64,000 nt of DNA from Roseinatronobacter alkalisoli (lineage in GTDB: Bacteria; Pseudomonadota; Alphaproteobacteria; Rhodobacterales; Rhodobacteraceae). This document shows, one piece after another, positions 27,429 through 35,778 of this stretch (positions within the stretch are counted from its first letter, which is position 1; each line of letters begins with the position of its first letter). The stretch is taken from NCBI RefSeq assembly GCF_028745735.1, contig NZ_JAQZSM010000006.1, forward strand, positions 1 to 64,000, in the 5' to 3' direction. Under the pieces are notes generated by a model that did not search any database, was not told the DNA's origin, and saw nothing but the letters and a program-made list of their open reading frames with translations. The translations under genes were made by a program, and so were the position numbers.

Positions 27429-29885
27429 TCAGCGACCGTCCGGCCCGTCGGGGTCAGTGTCACCGCCCGCATCGCCCTCTGTGATCTCATCATGCTGCAT
27501 GGCTTTCGGCTGCGCCGCTTCAGGTTCGGCGTCCGGCGTTGCGGGCGCTGGCGTATCGCCGCGCAGCACTTCGGGATTGCGCAGCCATATATCGCGCTGC
27601 GCAAAGGGGATCTCTATCCCTTCCTGCTGGAACCGCTCGGCAATCTGGTGGCGCACCTCGGTTCGCACAGCCAGACCAAGCCCGACATCACTGATAACAA
27701 TACGCAATTCGAATTCCAGCGCATCGGCCCCGAAATCCGTAAAATGAACTGCTGGTGAAGGGTCCAGAAGGGCCAGCGGCTGCGCATCGCCAATCTCTTT
27801 CAGGATGCGTTCGACCTTGCGGGTATCCGACCCATAGGCCACGCCCACGGGAATAATGACGCGCCCTGTCTGGCTGAAGCGTGTCCAGTTCGTCACTGTA
27901 CCCGAAATCAGATCGGCATTGGGGACAATCACATCTGTCCGGTCAAAGGTTTCGATAATCGTGGAGCGTACCGAAATGGATCGCACCGTGCCCATGGTGG
28001 AGCCAACCTCAATCCAGTCCCCTTCGGCCACCGGCCGTTCAATCAACAGGATCAGCCCCGAAATGAAGTTGGACACGATGTTCTGCAGGCCAAAGCCAAT
28101 ACCAACCGACAGCGCCCCCGCGACAATGGCTAGTCCCGACAGGTCAATCCCGGCAGTCGAAATGGCCACCAGACCTGCAATAAAAATACCAATATAGCCA
28201 GTGCCGGAAATAATAGCTTTCTGACCACCCTTGTCGATCCTGGTTTTGGGCAGGACAGAGGAACCAAGCGCGCCCTGCACCATCCGCGTCAGCATATACC
28301 CGATTGAGAATATGATGACGAAACTAAGGATATTGGTGGGTGAAATCCGTGTGTCGCCAATGCGGAAGCCTTCGCGCAGCACTTGCCACATTTCCAGCAA
28401 CTCTGTCAGCCGCACGCCCCAGACCAGCGCGAAAACCGGCAGCGACAACACAACCAGACCAAAACTGATCAGCGCCGGAATCAGGGCGTCGGGATCATCC
28501 GGATTGCGCCCGGTGACCATATCATGGAAATCCGACACCAGTTGCGCGATGAAGATCAGAACGGCCACAAGCCACAGCGACATGACGGCAGGAAACAGCA
28601 CGGCTTCAGCGGCCTGCACATAGCCGATGGCAGCAAAAACCGGCGCACCCGCACCAATGACAACCGCCCCGCGCCCAAGAATATTGATCATCCGGTCATA
28701 GAAGCGCCGCTCGTCGCCCTGATCGGCGCAAAGTTTCGTGTGCAGCGTCATCAACGACCCGAAGCGCATCAGCACAATGCCTGCCAGCACCAGAACCGGG
28801 AACAGGATGACCGCATTCGCCGTATCTGACTGCTGATCGGGGTCGATAAACGCCATAAGCATCAGCGACAGGCCAAAGATCAACCCCATCAGATGCGACA
28901 GGAAACGCCCCTCACGGCGGCGGGTTTCTGGCAGTTTCAGCGGCATCTGGGGCGTGTCAACGGCGGGAAAAATCTCGCCCCCGGCCCAACGCGCCGCGAA
29001 ATAGATAATTCCGAACCCGATCAACGCATTGGTCAGGTCACTGCCGATATCGCCGATAATCCCGGTCAGGTCCAGCGCCACCGCAACCGCAATAACTGCC
29101 GTCACCGGAACGATAATCTGCGCCAGCGATGCGACTTCAGCAAAGACACGTCTGCTTTTGTGCGCGCCCCCTTCATGCAGCAGCCGCGACACGGCACGTT
29201 CGATCCAAAGCCGTCCGCGTAACAACACGAAGCCCGCAAAAGCGAATAACAGCAGCACAATCGGCAGATTTGAGCGGAATTCACGCAGGCGCGCGGGGTC
29301 AGTCAGCGCATTGGCGACCTGCGTATAGAAGGTAAACCCACGGTCCCAGACAGCATCCGCTGCGTCAACCCAGTTCACAGGATTGATGGGCGATGGCCAC
29401 AGTTCCAGCAGCGCTTCGGCCTGCCGTTCGCGCAAAAGCACATCAATCTGGCGGATCATCCCGTCTGCACGGCGAAAGGCTTCCTGCGCGGCAATTCCCG
29501 GTGCCTGCAATGCCGCAAGCTGTTCGTGCAGTTCTACGCGGCGCGCGGCAATTTCCGGTGCTTCGGATACCCCTTCTTCCGGTGCGGCACCAAGGGCTGA
29601 AATCTGTTCGCGCAGGCTGGCGATACGGGATTGATTGGCATCCTGCGCCGCCAGAAAAGCCGACCTGAAGGCGACCAGTTCCTGTCGCAGTTCCTCCAAC
29701 ACCTCCTCTGTGGGGGTGCCATCATCAATGACGTTTTCCGCCCGTGTCGCAAAACTGCGCCATGCTTCATAATCCGGCGCTGTGCTGGCCGCGTGTTCCG
29801 TGGATTGTGCCAGCACTACCTGTGGTGGCGCGACAATGGCGATAGTGCAGAAACACGCCAGAATGAAAACTTTTATCAGTTGCAT
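27429..29885 (-). CDS. Large mechanosensitive channel of the MscS family (DUF3772 type)
   Basis: An 818-residue inner-membrane channel releasing solutes on osmotic downshock. There is a Sec signal (cleavage likely after VLAQ, about residue 27), then a periplasmic helical/coiled-coil region of the DUF3772 type (about 40-180). About ten hydrophobic segments follow, then the MscS pore helix and beta domain, with GFGLQNIVSNFISGLILLIE around 600-620. The C-terminal tail is acidic and disordered (from about residue 780). MscK/YbdG-type large channels are alternatives within the family. It lies 12 bases downstream of cysK on the same strand. Confidence 0.9.
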   Translation of the reverse strand: MQLIKVFILACFCTIAIVAPPQVVLAQSTEHAASTAPDYEAWRSFATRAENVIDDGTPTEEVLEELRQELVAFRSAFLAAQDANQSRIASLREQISALGAAPEEGVSEAPEIAARRVELHEQLAALQAPGIAAQEAFRRADGMIRQIDVLLRERQAEALLELWPSPINPVNWVDAADAVWDRGFTFYTQVANALTDPARLREFRSNLPIVLLLFAFAGFVLLRGRLWIERAVSRLLHEGGAHKSRRVFAEVASLAQIIVPVTAVIAVAVALDLTGIIGDIGSDLTNALIGFGIIYFAARWAGGEIFPAVDTPQMPLKLPETRRREGRFLSHLMGLIFGLSLMLMAFIDPDQQSDTANAVILFPVLVLAGIVLMRFGSLMTLHTKLCADQGDERRFYDRMINILGRGAVVIGAGAPVFAAIGYVQAAEAVLFPAVMSLWLVAVLIFIAQLVSDFHDMVTGRNPDDPDALIPALISFGLVVLSLPVFALVWGVRLTELLEMWQVLREGFRIGDTRISPTNILSFVIIFSIGYMLTRMVQGALGSSVLPKTRIDKGGQKAIISGTGYIGIFIAGLVAISTAGIDLSGLAIVAGALSVGIGFGLQNIVSNFISGLILLIERPVAEGDWIEVGSTMGTVRSISVRSTIIETFDRTDVIVPNADLISGTVTNWTRFSQTGRVIIPVGVAYGSDTRKVERILKEIGDAQPLALLDPSPAVHFTDFGADALEFELRIVISDVGLGLAVRTEVRHQIAERFQQEGIEIPFAQRDIWLRNPEVLRGDTPAPATPDAEPEAAQPKAMQHDEITEGDAGGDTDPDGPDGR

Positions 29886-29897
29886 GGGATAAAGCTA

Positions 29898-30929
29898 TCA
29901 GCCTTCAAACACTGTGGGAAGGGTGCGGTTCTCACGGTTCAGCCAGCCGGGCACCGGCAAATCCTTGCTGCGCAGAAATTCGGGATTGAACAGCTTTGAC
30001 TGATAGCGCGTGCCGTAGTCGCACAGCACCGTGACAATCACATGTCCCGGCCCCATGTCGCGCGCCATGCGCACAGCACCCGCCACATTCACGCCCGATG
30101 ACCCACCAAGGCACAGCCCTTCTTCGGCCAGCAGGTCAAAGACATAGGGCAGCGCTTCTTCATCAGGGATTTGCGCGCAGAAATCCGGCGTGAACCCGTC
30201 CAGATTGGCCGTCACCCGTCCCTGCCCGATGCCTTCGGTGATGGACCCGCCTTCGGATTTGAATTCGCCGCTGGTGTAGAAACTGTAAAGGGCCGCCCCC
30301 ATAGGGTCTGCCAGGCCGATTTTCACGCCCCTGGGCTGCAACGCCTGCGCAACACCGGCCAGCGTGCCACCAGACCCCACAGCACAGATAAACCCGTCCA
30401 CACGGCCATCCGTCTGCGCCCAGATTTCGGGGCCTGTGGTTTCGACATGCGCCTGACGGTTGGCGATATTGTCAAACTGGTTGGCCCAGATCGCGCCATT
30501 GGGTTCGGTCTGCGCCAAGGCTTCGGCCAGACGCCCGGAATAGCGCACGTAATTATCCGGGTTGCGATAAGGGGCTGCGGGCACTTCGACCAGTTCGGCA
30601 CCTGCCAGCCGCAGCATATCCTTTTTTTCCTGACTTTGCGTTTCAGGTATGACAATGACCGTGCGGAACCCCATCGACGCGCCCACAAGCGCCAGCCCGA
30701 TTCCGGTATTTCCGGCGGTCCCTTCAACAATCGTGCCGCCCGGTTTCAACGCCCCGCGCGCGACCGCATCGCGGATAATATACAGCGCTGCGCGGTCCTT
30801 GACCGACTGGCCGGGGTTAAGAAACTCTGCCTTGCCAAGGATTTCGCAGCCGGTTGCGTCGCTTACCTTGTTCAGCCGGATCAATGGCGTGTTCCCAATG
30901 GCCTCTGCCAGGTTTGCGTGACGCTTCAT
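29898..30929 (-). CDS. cysK: Cysteine synthase (O-acetylserine sulfhydrylase)
   Basis: A 343-residue PLP enzyme making cysteine from O-acetylserine and sulfide. The PLP lysine is in NPGQSVKDRAALYI (about residue 42), the phosphate-binding loop later in CAVGSGGTLAGVA, and the substrate loop in EGTAGNTGIGLA. The TAGNTG form, where CysK has TSGNTG, and the length above 310 match the longer alphaproteobacterial cysteine synthase A group. The ATG at 30929 follows GGAG; the frame extends to 30989 without similarity. Confidence 0.9.
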   Translation of the reverse strand: MKRHANLAEAIGNTPLIRLNKVSDATGCEILGKAEFLNPGQSVKDRAALYIIRDAVARGALKPGGTIVEGTAGNTGIGLALVGASMGFRTVIVIPETQSQEKKDMLRLAGAELVEVPAAPYRNPDNYVRYSGRLAEALAQTEPNGAIWANQFDNIANRQAHVETTGPEIWAQTDGRVDGFICAVGSGGTLAGVAQALQPRGVKIGLADPMGAALYSFYTSGEFKSEGGSITEGIGQGRVTANLDGFTPDFCAQIPDEEALPYVFDLLAEEGLCLGGSSGVNVAGAVRMARDMGPGHVIVTVLCDYGTRYQSKLFNPEFLRSKDLPVPGWLNRENRTLPTVFEG

Positions 30930-31019
30930 CAGGGTTCTCCAGTATTGTAGAAAGGGCCAAATGCTGGCCCGGTTCAAGCAAGGCCGCACCCGCCAGTGCC
31001 AGACAGGGTGAAACGTGGG

Positions 31020-31460
31020 TTACAGACGCCCGGACCGTTTTGCCGTGCGCGCATAGACCCACATCCCGAAACTACCGAATGCCAGCGCAGACGCGTATTC
31101 CAGCGGCCTGATTTCCATGATCTCAGTGTGCCCCTGCAAAAACGCCAGCACGCCCCAGACCAGCGCCACAAGGCTTGCCACAAACGCAAGCGCCAGAACC
31201 AGCACTGATGCCCGGTCCCCCAGCAACAACAGCACTGCCCCCAACAGGCCAAGCCAGATTCCCGACGTCATCGCAATAGCGGCCCAGTCCGGCACGCCCT
31301 GCAAAAACCCGCCCAGACCAAGCGGTTCAGGCAGCACAATGATTGCGCCAAGCGCATCATATCGCGCGATGACATATTCCAACGCCAGAATGCCGAAACA
31401 GGCAATGCCGATAACACCGAAAACCGTTACCAACACACTGCGCGCCCGTTTTGCCACCAT
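31020..31460 (-). CDS. Small inner-membrane protein of unknown function
   Basis: A 146-residue protein with four hydrophobic segments (about 8-28, 58-80, 84-106, 118-136) and a basic C-terminal end (RTAKRSGRL). No family was recognised. It lies 90 bases upstream of cysK on the same strand. Coding status is supported by its clean membrane pattern and by the lack of any better frame, not by homology. Confidence 0.65.
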   Translation of the reverse strand: MVAKRARSVLVTVFGVIGIACFGILALEYVIARYDALGAIIVLPEPLGLGGFLQGVPDWAAIAMTSGIWLGLLGAVLLLLGDRASVLVLALAFVASLVALVWGVLAFLQGHTEIMEIRPLEYASALAFGSFGMWVYARTAKRSGRL

Positions 31461-31800
31461 AATACACCCCCGCCTATGTTTGCCGCAGATTGCCTTGGGA
31501 CGCGGTCAGTGTCCACCCCAAAGGGCGAAACACACGCGCGCATCTTGCGGGCGCGCAACCACGCCATGTGCCAGCTTGTTCCTTGTCGGGCGGTTTGCCA
31601 AAAGGGCAGTATCCCGCAATCCGGAGCCACGCGGTTGATGAAACCTGGCGGAACCGGAAGTTGCGCACCCAAAGGCGCGACGCAAAGGGCGCAAGCCCGC
31701 CACGCCTTCGGCGGCCCGTCCCGCGCCCTGCCAATAGCGCGGGCTTGGTGCATGCCCCAACGGCTGTTTTCGCCCGGAACGACGATGCAGAAAAAGCAAA
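31461..31800. other. Gene-free gap holding repeat R2
   Basis: Roughly 340 bases without a credible gene: overlapping frames on both strands are low-complexity Arg/Ala/Pro translations of GC-rich DNA. The right half is the dispersed repeat R2. Confidence 0.5.
31667..31746 (+). repeat. Dispersed intergenic repeat, copy R2
   Basis: Starts CACCCAAAGGCGCGACGCAA, continues AGGGCGCAAGCCCGCCACGCC, and ends CCAATAGCGCGGGCTTG. The ends (CAAGCCCGC and GCGGGCTTG) are perfect 9-bp inverted repeats, so the unit forms a hairpin. The left block is nearly identical to R3 in the opposite orientation. Confidence 0.75.
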
Positions 31801-31827
31801 CTGCCGCGCTGGCATACAGCGCGGCAG
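31801..31827 (-). terminator. Rho-independent terminator of the Hint-domain gene
   Basis: CTGCCGCGCTG, a 5-base loop, then CAGCGCGGCAG: a perfect 11-bp stem 28 bases beyond the stop at 31855. On the minus strand it is followed by TTTGCTTTTTC. Confidence 0.85.
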
Positions 31828-31854
31828 GAACCGAAACCTGCAATCAATAGGCGA

Positions 31855-32931
31855 TCAGGCCGCGAGCAATGCGCGGACTTCGCTTTCCTTCAGCGTCAGC
31901 CGGGCTGCGACATAGGCGTCCTGCCCCGGGATGCTGGTAAGTTCGGGGAACAAGGCCAGCAATTCAGCGCGCTGCATGTCATCCATGCCACCCAGTGTTT
32001 TCTGGCCGGGCTGGAAACTTTCGCTCCAGGCCCCTTCGCTGCGAATAATCTGATGGCTGCTGAACATGACATGCACATAGGTCACAGGGGCGCTGTCACG
32101 CTGAATGCCCGGTTGCCCGACAAGATGAATGGCGGGAACCAGAACTTCATGTTCGCCAAACAGCAATTCCGCGCGCTGCCCGCTGATAAGAACGCGGTGC
32201 CAGGGCGACACGCGCAAATCGCGCTGCGGCAGGCCCGCACCCAGCGCACCCGCGCGGATAATAACGGCGTTATAGTCAGGGTGTTCTGCCAGTTCCTGTG
32301 CACCAAGTTCGCGCGACCCCGCCCAGACGACAGGCAGATAACCATTGTCGCGTGTCATCACCAGATCGCCGATCATGATCTGTTCAACCGGTTTCCGCCC
32401 ATCGGCCGTATCAATCAGCGTGCCCGCGACAAAACACGGGATGGTGACATCATCATCGCCGCTCAGTTTGTTGCCACCCTCCGGGCCTTCGTTAATCCCG
32501 GCTTCAACTGTCGGGGGCGATGCCACCTCGATTGCGTGAATATGGCCGGGCTGCCAGGGATCGTCGGGGTTGAATGAATCGGCGGGCGAGATGAAGGAAA
32601 TCTGAGACCCGTCCTCCGCAGTCAGTGTAAGGCCGATTGTCTGGCCCGACTGGGTGAATTCTTCGCCGGTTTCCGGGTCGATCTTCGTGAACGCGCCCCA
32701 GAAATTGTAAATTCCGGCCAGTTCATATTCCACACCATCGATGATGGTAGTTGACCCGACAGGAATGGACTCATCCACAACACCGTCGGGGCGTTCGAAT
32801 GTAATACCATCAAGGACGCCCACCAGCTCCGTTTGTGCGGGGTCGGGATCGTAGCCGAAAACTGTCCTGAAGCTGTCGGTATCCACGCCAGCTCCGCTCA
32901 GTCTGATCAGGTCATTGATGGTCACCGACAT
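31855..32931 (-). CDS. Hint-domain (hedgehog/intein fold) protein
   Basis: A 358-residue protein. The second half is a Hint domain of the type common in Rhodobacteraceae: it opens IPCFVAGTLIDTADGRKPVE (about 163-182, the nucleophilic Cys being in PCF), then VMTRDNGYLPVVWAGSREL and RVSPWHRVLISG. The first 160 residues are acidic, low in Lys, resembling the leader part of calcium-binding secreted proteins, and contain no Sec signal. Such proteins may leave by type I secretion or be self-processing, but no secretion genes are nearby. Role unknown. It has its own terminator. Confidence 0.82.
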   Translation of the reverse strand: MSVTINDLIRLSGAGVDTDSFRTVFGYDPDPAQTELVGVLDGITFERPDGVVDESIPVGSTTIIDGVEYELAGIYNFWGAFTKIDPETGEEFTQSGQTIGLTLTAEDGSQISFISPADSFNPDDPWQPGHIHAIEVASPPTVEAGINEGPEGGNKLSGDDDVTIPCFVAGTLIDTADGRKPVEQIMIGDLVMTRDNGYLPVVWAGSRELGAQELAEHPDYNAVIIRAGALGAGLPQRDLRVSPWHRVLISGQRAELLFGEHEVLVPAIHLVGQPGIQRDSAPVTYVHVMFSSHQIIRSEGAWSESFQPGQKTLGGMDDMQRAELLALFPELTSIPGQDAYVAARLTLKESEVRALLAA

Positions 32932-33356
32932 GTTCTTGAACCTTTATTCTGTACACCGTATTGCCGAAGGGAAAACCTGAACCGGAAACCGCCGGGTAGT
33001 TGCCAAACGATAGGCAGCACGTCTTTCCCAAACGCATCTCATATTTGTCAGGTTTCATGCTTACATAGATATTGTGGCATAATAACGGCAATATCGCGCA
33101 TTATAAATGGGAAAAAATGCCTGTTTTTTTCCGTTATCGGCAAGGTGGGATGCACTGCGCGGGATTGTGCCTATACTGGAAACACACACGCCAAAATACA
33201 GCCCGGCAGAAAACCGGTTCAGCGCCGAAAGATTCGGGATTCGTTTTTCGCGAAATATGGACCGCGCGCGGAAACCCGCATGCATTGCTGATGCGGACGG
33301 GTGCGGAACACGGGACCTGCCCGCTGTGCCCGCCGTTTCAAGCTGCTGACAGCACG
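32932..33356. other. Gene-free gap between the Hint gene and a DUF2189-type gene
   Basis: About 425 bases, more AT-rich than its surroundings. Frames of 70-150 codons on both strands are overlapping and unlike known proteins. It contains a perfect GATATTG-N14-CAATATC dyad (33068-33095). It probably holds the promoter of the Hint gene. Confidence 0.45.
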
Positions 33357-34139
33357 CTATCGCAGGATCTGCCGATATAAATGCCAGGAGGCGTGGCCAA
33401 GAACCGGCAGCACGACAAACAACCCCAGAAAAAACGGCAGCATGGCAACAAACAGCATGGCCGCGATCACGGCGGCCCAGACGCCCATGACAAATAAATT
33501 CTTCATGACCGCCGAAAAAGACGTGATCATCGCCGTTATGAAATCCACCTCCTTGTCCAGCAGCAAGGGCAGACTGATGACCGAAAGCGCAAACAGCAGC
33601 GCAGCCATGCTGCCGCCAATCACCCCGCCGACCAGCAGCATCATCACGCCCGACCCCGTCATCAGCATGTCAAATGTGGAACTGGTGATGGGGCGCAGGC
33701 CGAAAAACAGCGCGAAAATAGTATGCGCCACGAAGACCCAGAACATGAAGGCCAGCATGATGACCATGGCCATGGACGGCACCTGCCGGTCCCGCTGCGC
33801 AAAAACACAGCCCGCAACCGCCCCCCAGCTTAGCGGTTCGCCCTGTTCAAGCCTGCGGCTGACCTCATACAGGCCGGTCGCGGCAAAGGGCGCAAGCAAC
33901 GGAAACCCAACAGCGATGGGAATGAACCACCAGCTTTGCCCCGAGGCCAGAAACACCGCGTAAAGCACCAGCCCCCCCAGCACATAAACCAGCGAAAAGG
34001 CCAGTCCGAACAGCGGTGCCCGCCTGAAATCCGACCATCCCGCGCGCAGCGCAGCGCCAAGATCGGCCAAGGTTATGCCCCCCGGTTCCGGTATCACAGA
34101 TGGCGGCAGATGGGTGCCCTGACTTGAATTGTCGCTCAT
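33357..34139 (-). CDS. DUF2189-family inner-membrane protein
   Basis: A 260-residue protein with about six hydrophobic segments and a short hydrophilic N-terminus. GWSDFRRAPLFGLAFSLVYV near residue 35-55 and GLYEVSRRLEQGEPLSW are typical of DUF2189 proteins, sometimes annotated as cytochrome-oxidase-related. Function is unknown. The ATG at 34139 follows GGAGG; the frame also opens at 34193 without a ribosome site. It is 121 bases beyond prfB on the same strand. Confidence 0.85.
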   Translation of the reverse strand: MSDNSSQGTHLPPSVIPEPGGITLADLGAALRAGWSDFRRAPLFGLAFSLVYVLGGLVLYAVFLASGQSWWFIPIAVGFPLLAPFAATGLYEVSRRLEQGEPLSWGAVAGCVFAQRDRQVPSMAMVIMLAFMFWVFVAHTIFALFFGLRPITSSTFDMLMTGSGVMMLLVGGVIGGSMAALLFALSVISLPLLLDKEVDFITAMITSFSAVMKNLFVMGVWAAVIAAMLFVAMLPFFLGLFVVLPVLGHASWHLYRQILR

Positions 34140-34260
34140 GATGTCCTCCGTTCCCTGCGGGAAAGGATAGGGCTGCGTCATTCCGTCATGCAAGCGAATT
34201 CAATGGCCGGCGCGGGCCATTCACGCGGTTTGCGGGCCGGCTTCGTGCGGGAACCGCGCA

Positions 34261-35388
34261 TCAGTCGGTGGCGTTTGCCTCTGCGCGGGATTTGCCCGAC
34301 ACATCCATTGCCAGCGTGGCCGCCATGAACCCGTCAAGAGCGCCATCCAGAACGCCCTGCGTGTCCGATGTTTCATAGGATGTGCGCAGATCCTTCACCA
34401 TCTGATAGGGGTGCAGCACATAGGACCGGATCTGGTTACCCCAGCCCGCGTCGCCCTTGGCGTCGTGTGCGGCCTCGATCGCTTCGGTGCGTTTGCGCAA
34501 TTCCATCTCATAAAGCCGCGATTTCAGCGCGTTCATCGCGATGTCACGGTTCTGGTGCTGTGATTTCTGGCTGGATGTGGTGACAATGCCGGTCGGGATA
34601 TGGGTGATCCGCACGGCGGAGTCAGTGGTGTTGACATGCTGCCCGCCCGCACCCGATGACCGGTAGGTGTCGATGCGGATGTCAGAGGGGTTGATGTCAA
34701 TCTCGATATTCTCATCAACGACGGGATAAACCCAGACAGAACTGAAGGATGTATGCCGCCGCGCCGAACCGTCAAAGGGTGAAATCCGCACCAGACGGTG
34801 AACCCCCGATTCCGATTTCAGCCAGCCATAGGCATTGTGGCCCGAAATCTTGTAGGCGGCGGACCGGATGCCCGCTTCCTCGCCCGCGCTCTCGCTCATC
34901 AGTTCAACCGTATAGCCCTTTTTCTCGGCCCAGCGCACATACATGCGCGCCAGCATTGACGCCCAGTCGCAGCTTTCTGTGCCGCCCGCGCCTGCGTTGA
35001 TTTCAAGGAAGGTGTCGTTGCTGTCGGCTTCGCCGTTCAGCAGTGCTTCCAGTTCCTTGGCGGCGGCGGATTTGGCCAGTTTGCGCAATTCCTCTTCGGC
35101 TTCAGCGATGACTTCGGCATCGCCCTCTGCCTCTCCCAATTCGATCAGGCCGATCTGGTCTTCCAGTTCCTGCGCGATGCTGCGGTAGGTGCCCAGCGCA
35201 TCTGCCAACAGGCGGCGGTCGCGCATCAGGGCCTGCGCGCGCGCAGGATCATTCCACAGATCGGGGTTTTCGGTCATGGCGTCGAATTCTTCCAGCCGGT
35301 GCGGCGCGGTGTCGATATCCATCCGCTGACCAAGCAGGGCCAGTGATTTGCGGATCGCGTCAATGGTGCTAAGCGTCTCTGCGCGCAT
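34261..35388 (-). CDS. prfB: Peptide chain release factor 2
   Basis: A 375-residue class I release factor recognising UAA and UGA. The SPF stop-codon tripeptide is in [15 protein letters not shown] and the catalytic GGQ in [18 protein letters not shown]. The gene is one uninterrupted frame without the UGA programmed frameshift of E. coli, as expected in alphaproteobacteria. The ATG at 35388 gives [20 protein letters not shown]; upstream frame to 35496 is not supported. It is downstream of the PBP1A gene on the same strand, a gene pair common in Rhodobacteraceae. Confidence 0.96.
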   Translation of the reverse strand: MRAETLSTIDAIRKSLALLGQRMDIDTAPHRLEEFDAMTENPDLWNDPARAQALMRDRRLLADALGTYRSIAQELEDQIGLIELGEAEGDAEVIAEAEEELRKLAKSAAAKELEALLNGEADSNDTFLEINAGAGGTESCDWASMLARMYVRWAEKKGYTVELMSESAGEEAGIRSAAYKISGHNAYGWLKSESGVHRLVRISPFDGSARRHTSFSSVWVYPVVDENIEIDINPSDIRIDTYRSSGAGGQHVNTTDSAVRITHIPTGIVTTSSQKSQHQNRDIAMNALKSRLYEMELRKRTEAIEAAHDAKGDAGWGNQIRSYVLHPYQMVKDLRTSYETSDTQGVLDGALDGFMAATLAMDVSGKSRAEANATD

Positions 35389-35778
35389 GGGGATCGTCCA
35401 TTCCTGTAGCTGAAAGCCGGGTCTGTCCATACCGCGACCGGGCAACGGGGGCAAGCCACCTGCGCCCGCGATGATGGGGGCAGGCCGGCATTGCATTGCC
35501 CAAAGCCGGGGCGGATGCGGTGGTTCTGGCCTGATTGGGAGATTGATGAATGGATATAGCCCGCGCCAACGGTGGGCCGGGGTCTGCCGGTCCTACATTC
35601 GAGAAATTCACTTTATGCAGGCGGCATAACTCCGCCATTCAAGGCCTGGCGTGACGCTGGGTAACCGGCAGGCCGCGAGACGGCCAGACCTGTGGCGCGG
35701 CGGGCTTGCGCCCTTTGTTCCGCGCCTTTGGTGCCACAATACCGGTTTCAGATCGGTTGCATCAGCCGCGCAGCGCCC
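35389..35778. other. Gap between prfB and the PBP1A gene, with repeat R3
   Basis: About 390 bases without a credible gene. It should contain the prfB promoter. It holds the inverted dispersed-repeat copy R3 at 35691-35734. Confidence 0.5.
35691..35734 (-). repeat. Dispersed intergenic repeat, copy R3 (inverted)
   Basis: On the minus strand it reads GCACCAAAGGCGCGGAACAA, then AGGGCGCAAGCCCGCCGCGCC. It matches the left block of R2 over about 42 bases with only a few differences. The right block is degenerate or missing here. Confidence 0.75.

Noticed and set aside
33061-33285. Minus-strand 74-codon frame in the Hint/DUF2189 gap
   Set aside because: Overlaps other equally long frames on the plus strand; no ribosome site or similarity.
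34261-35388. Programmed frameshift in prfB
   Set aside because: The frame is continuous from the start through SPF and GGQ with no early in-frame UGA.
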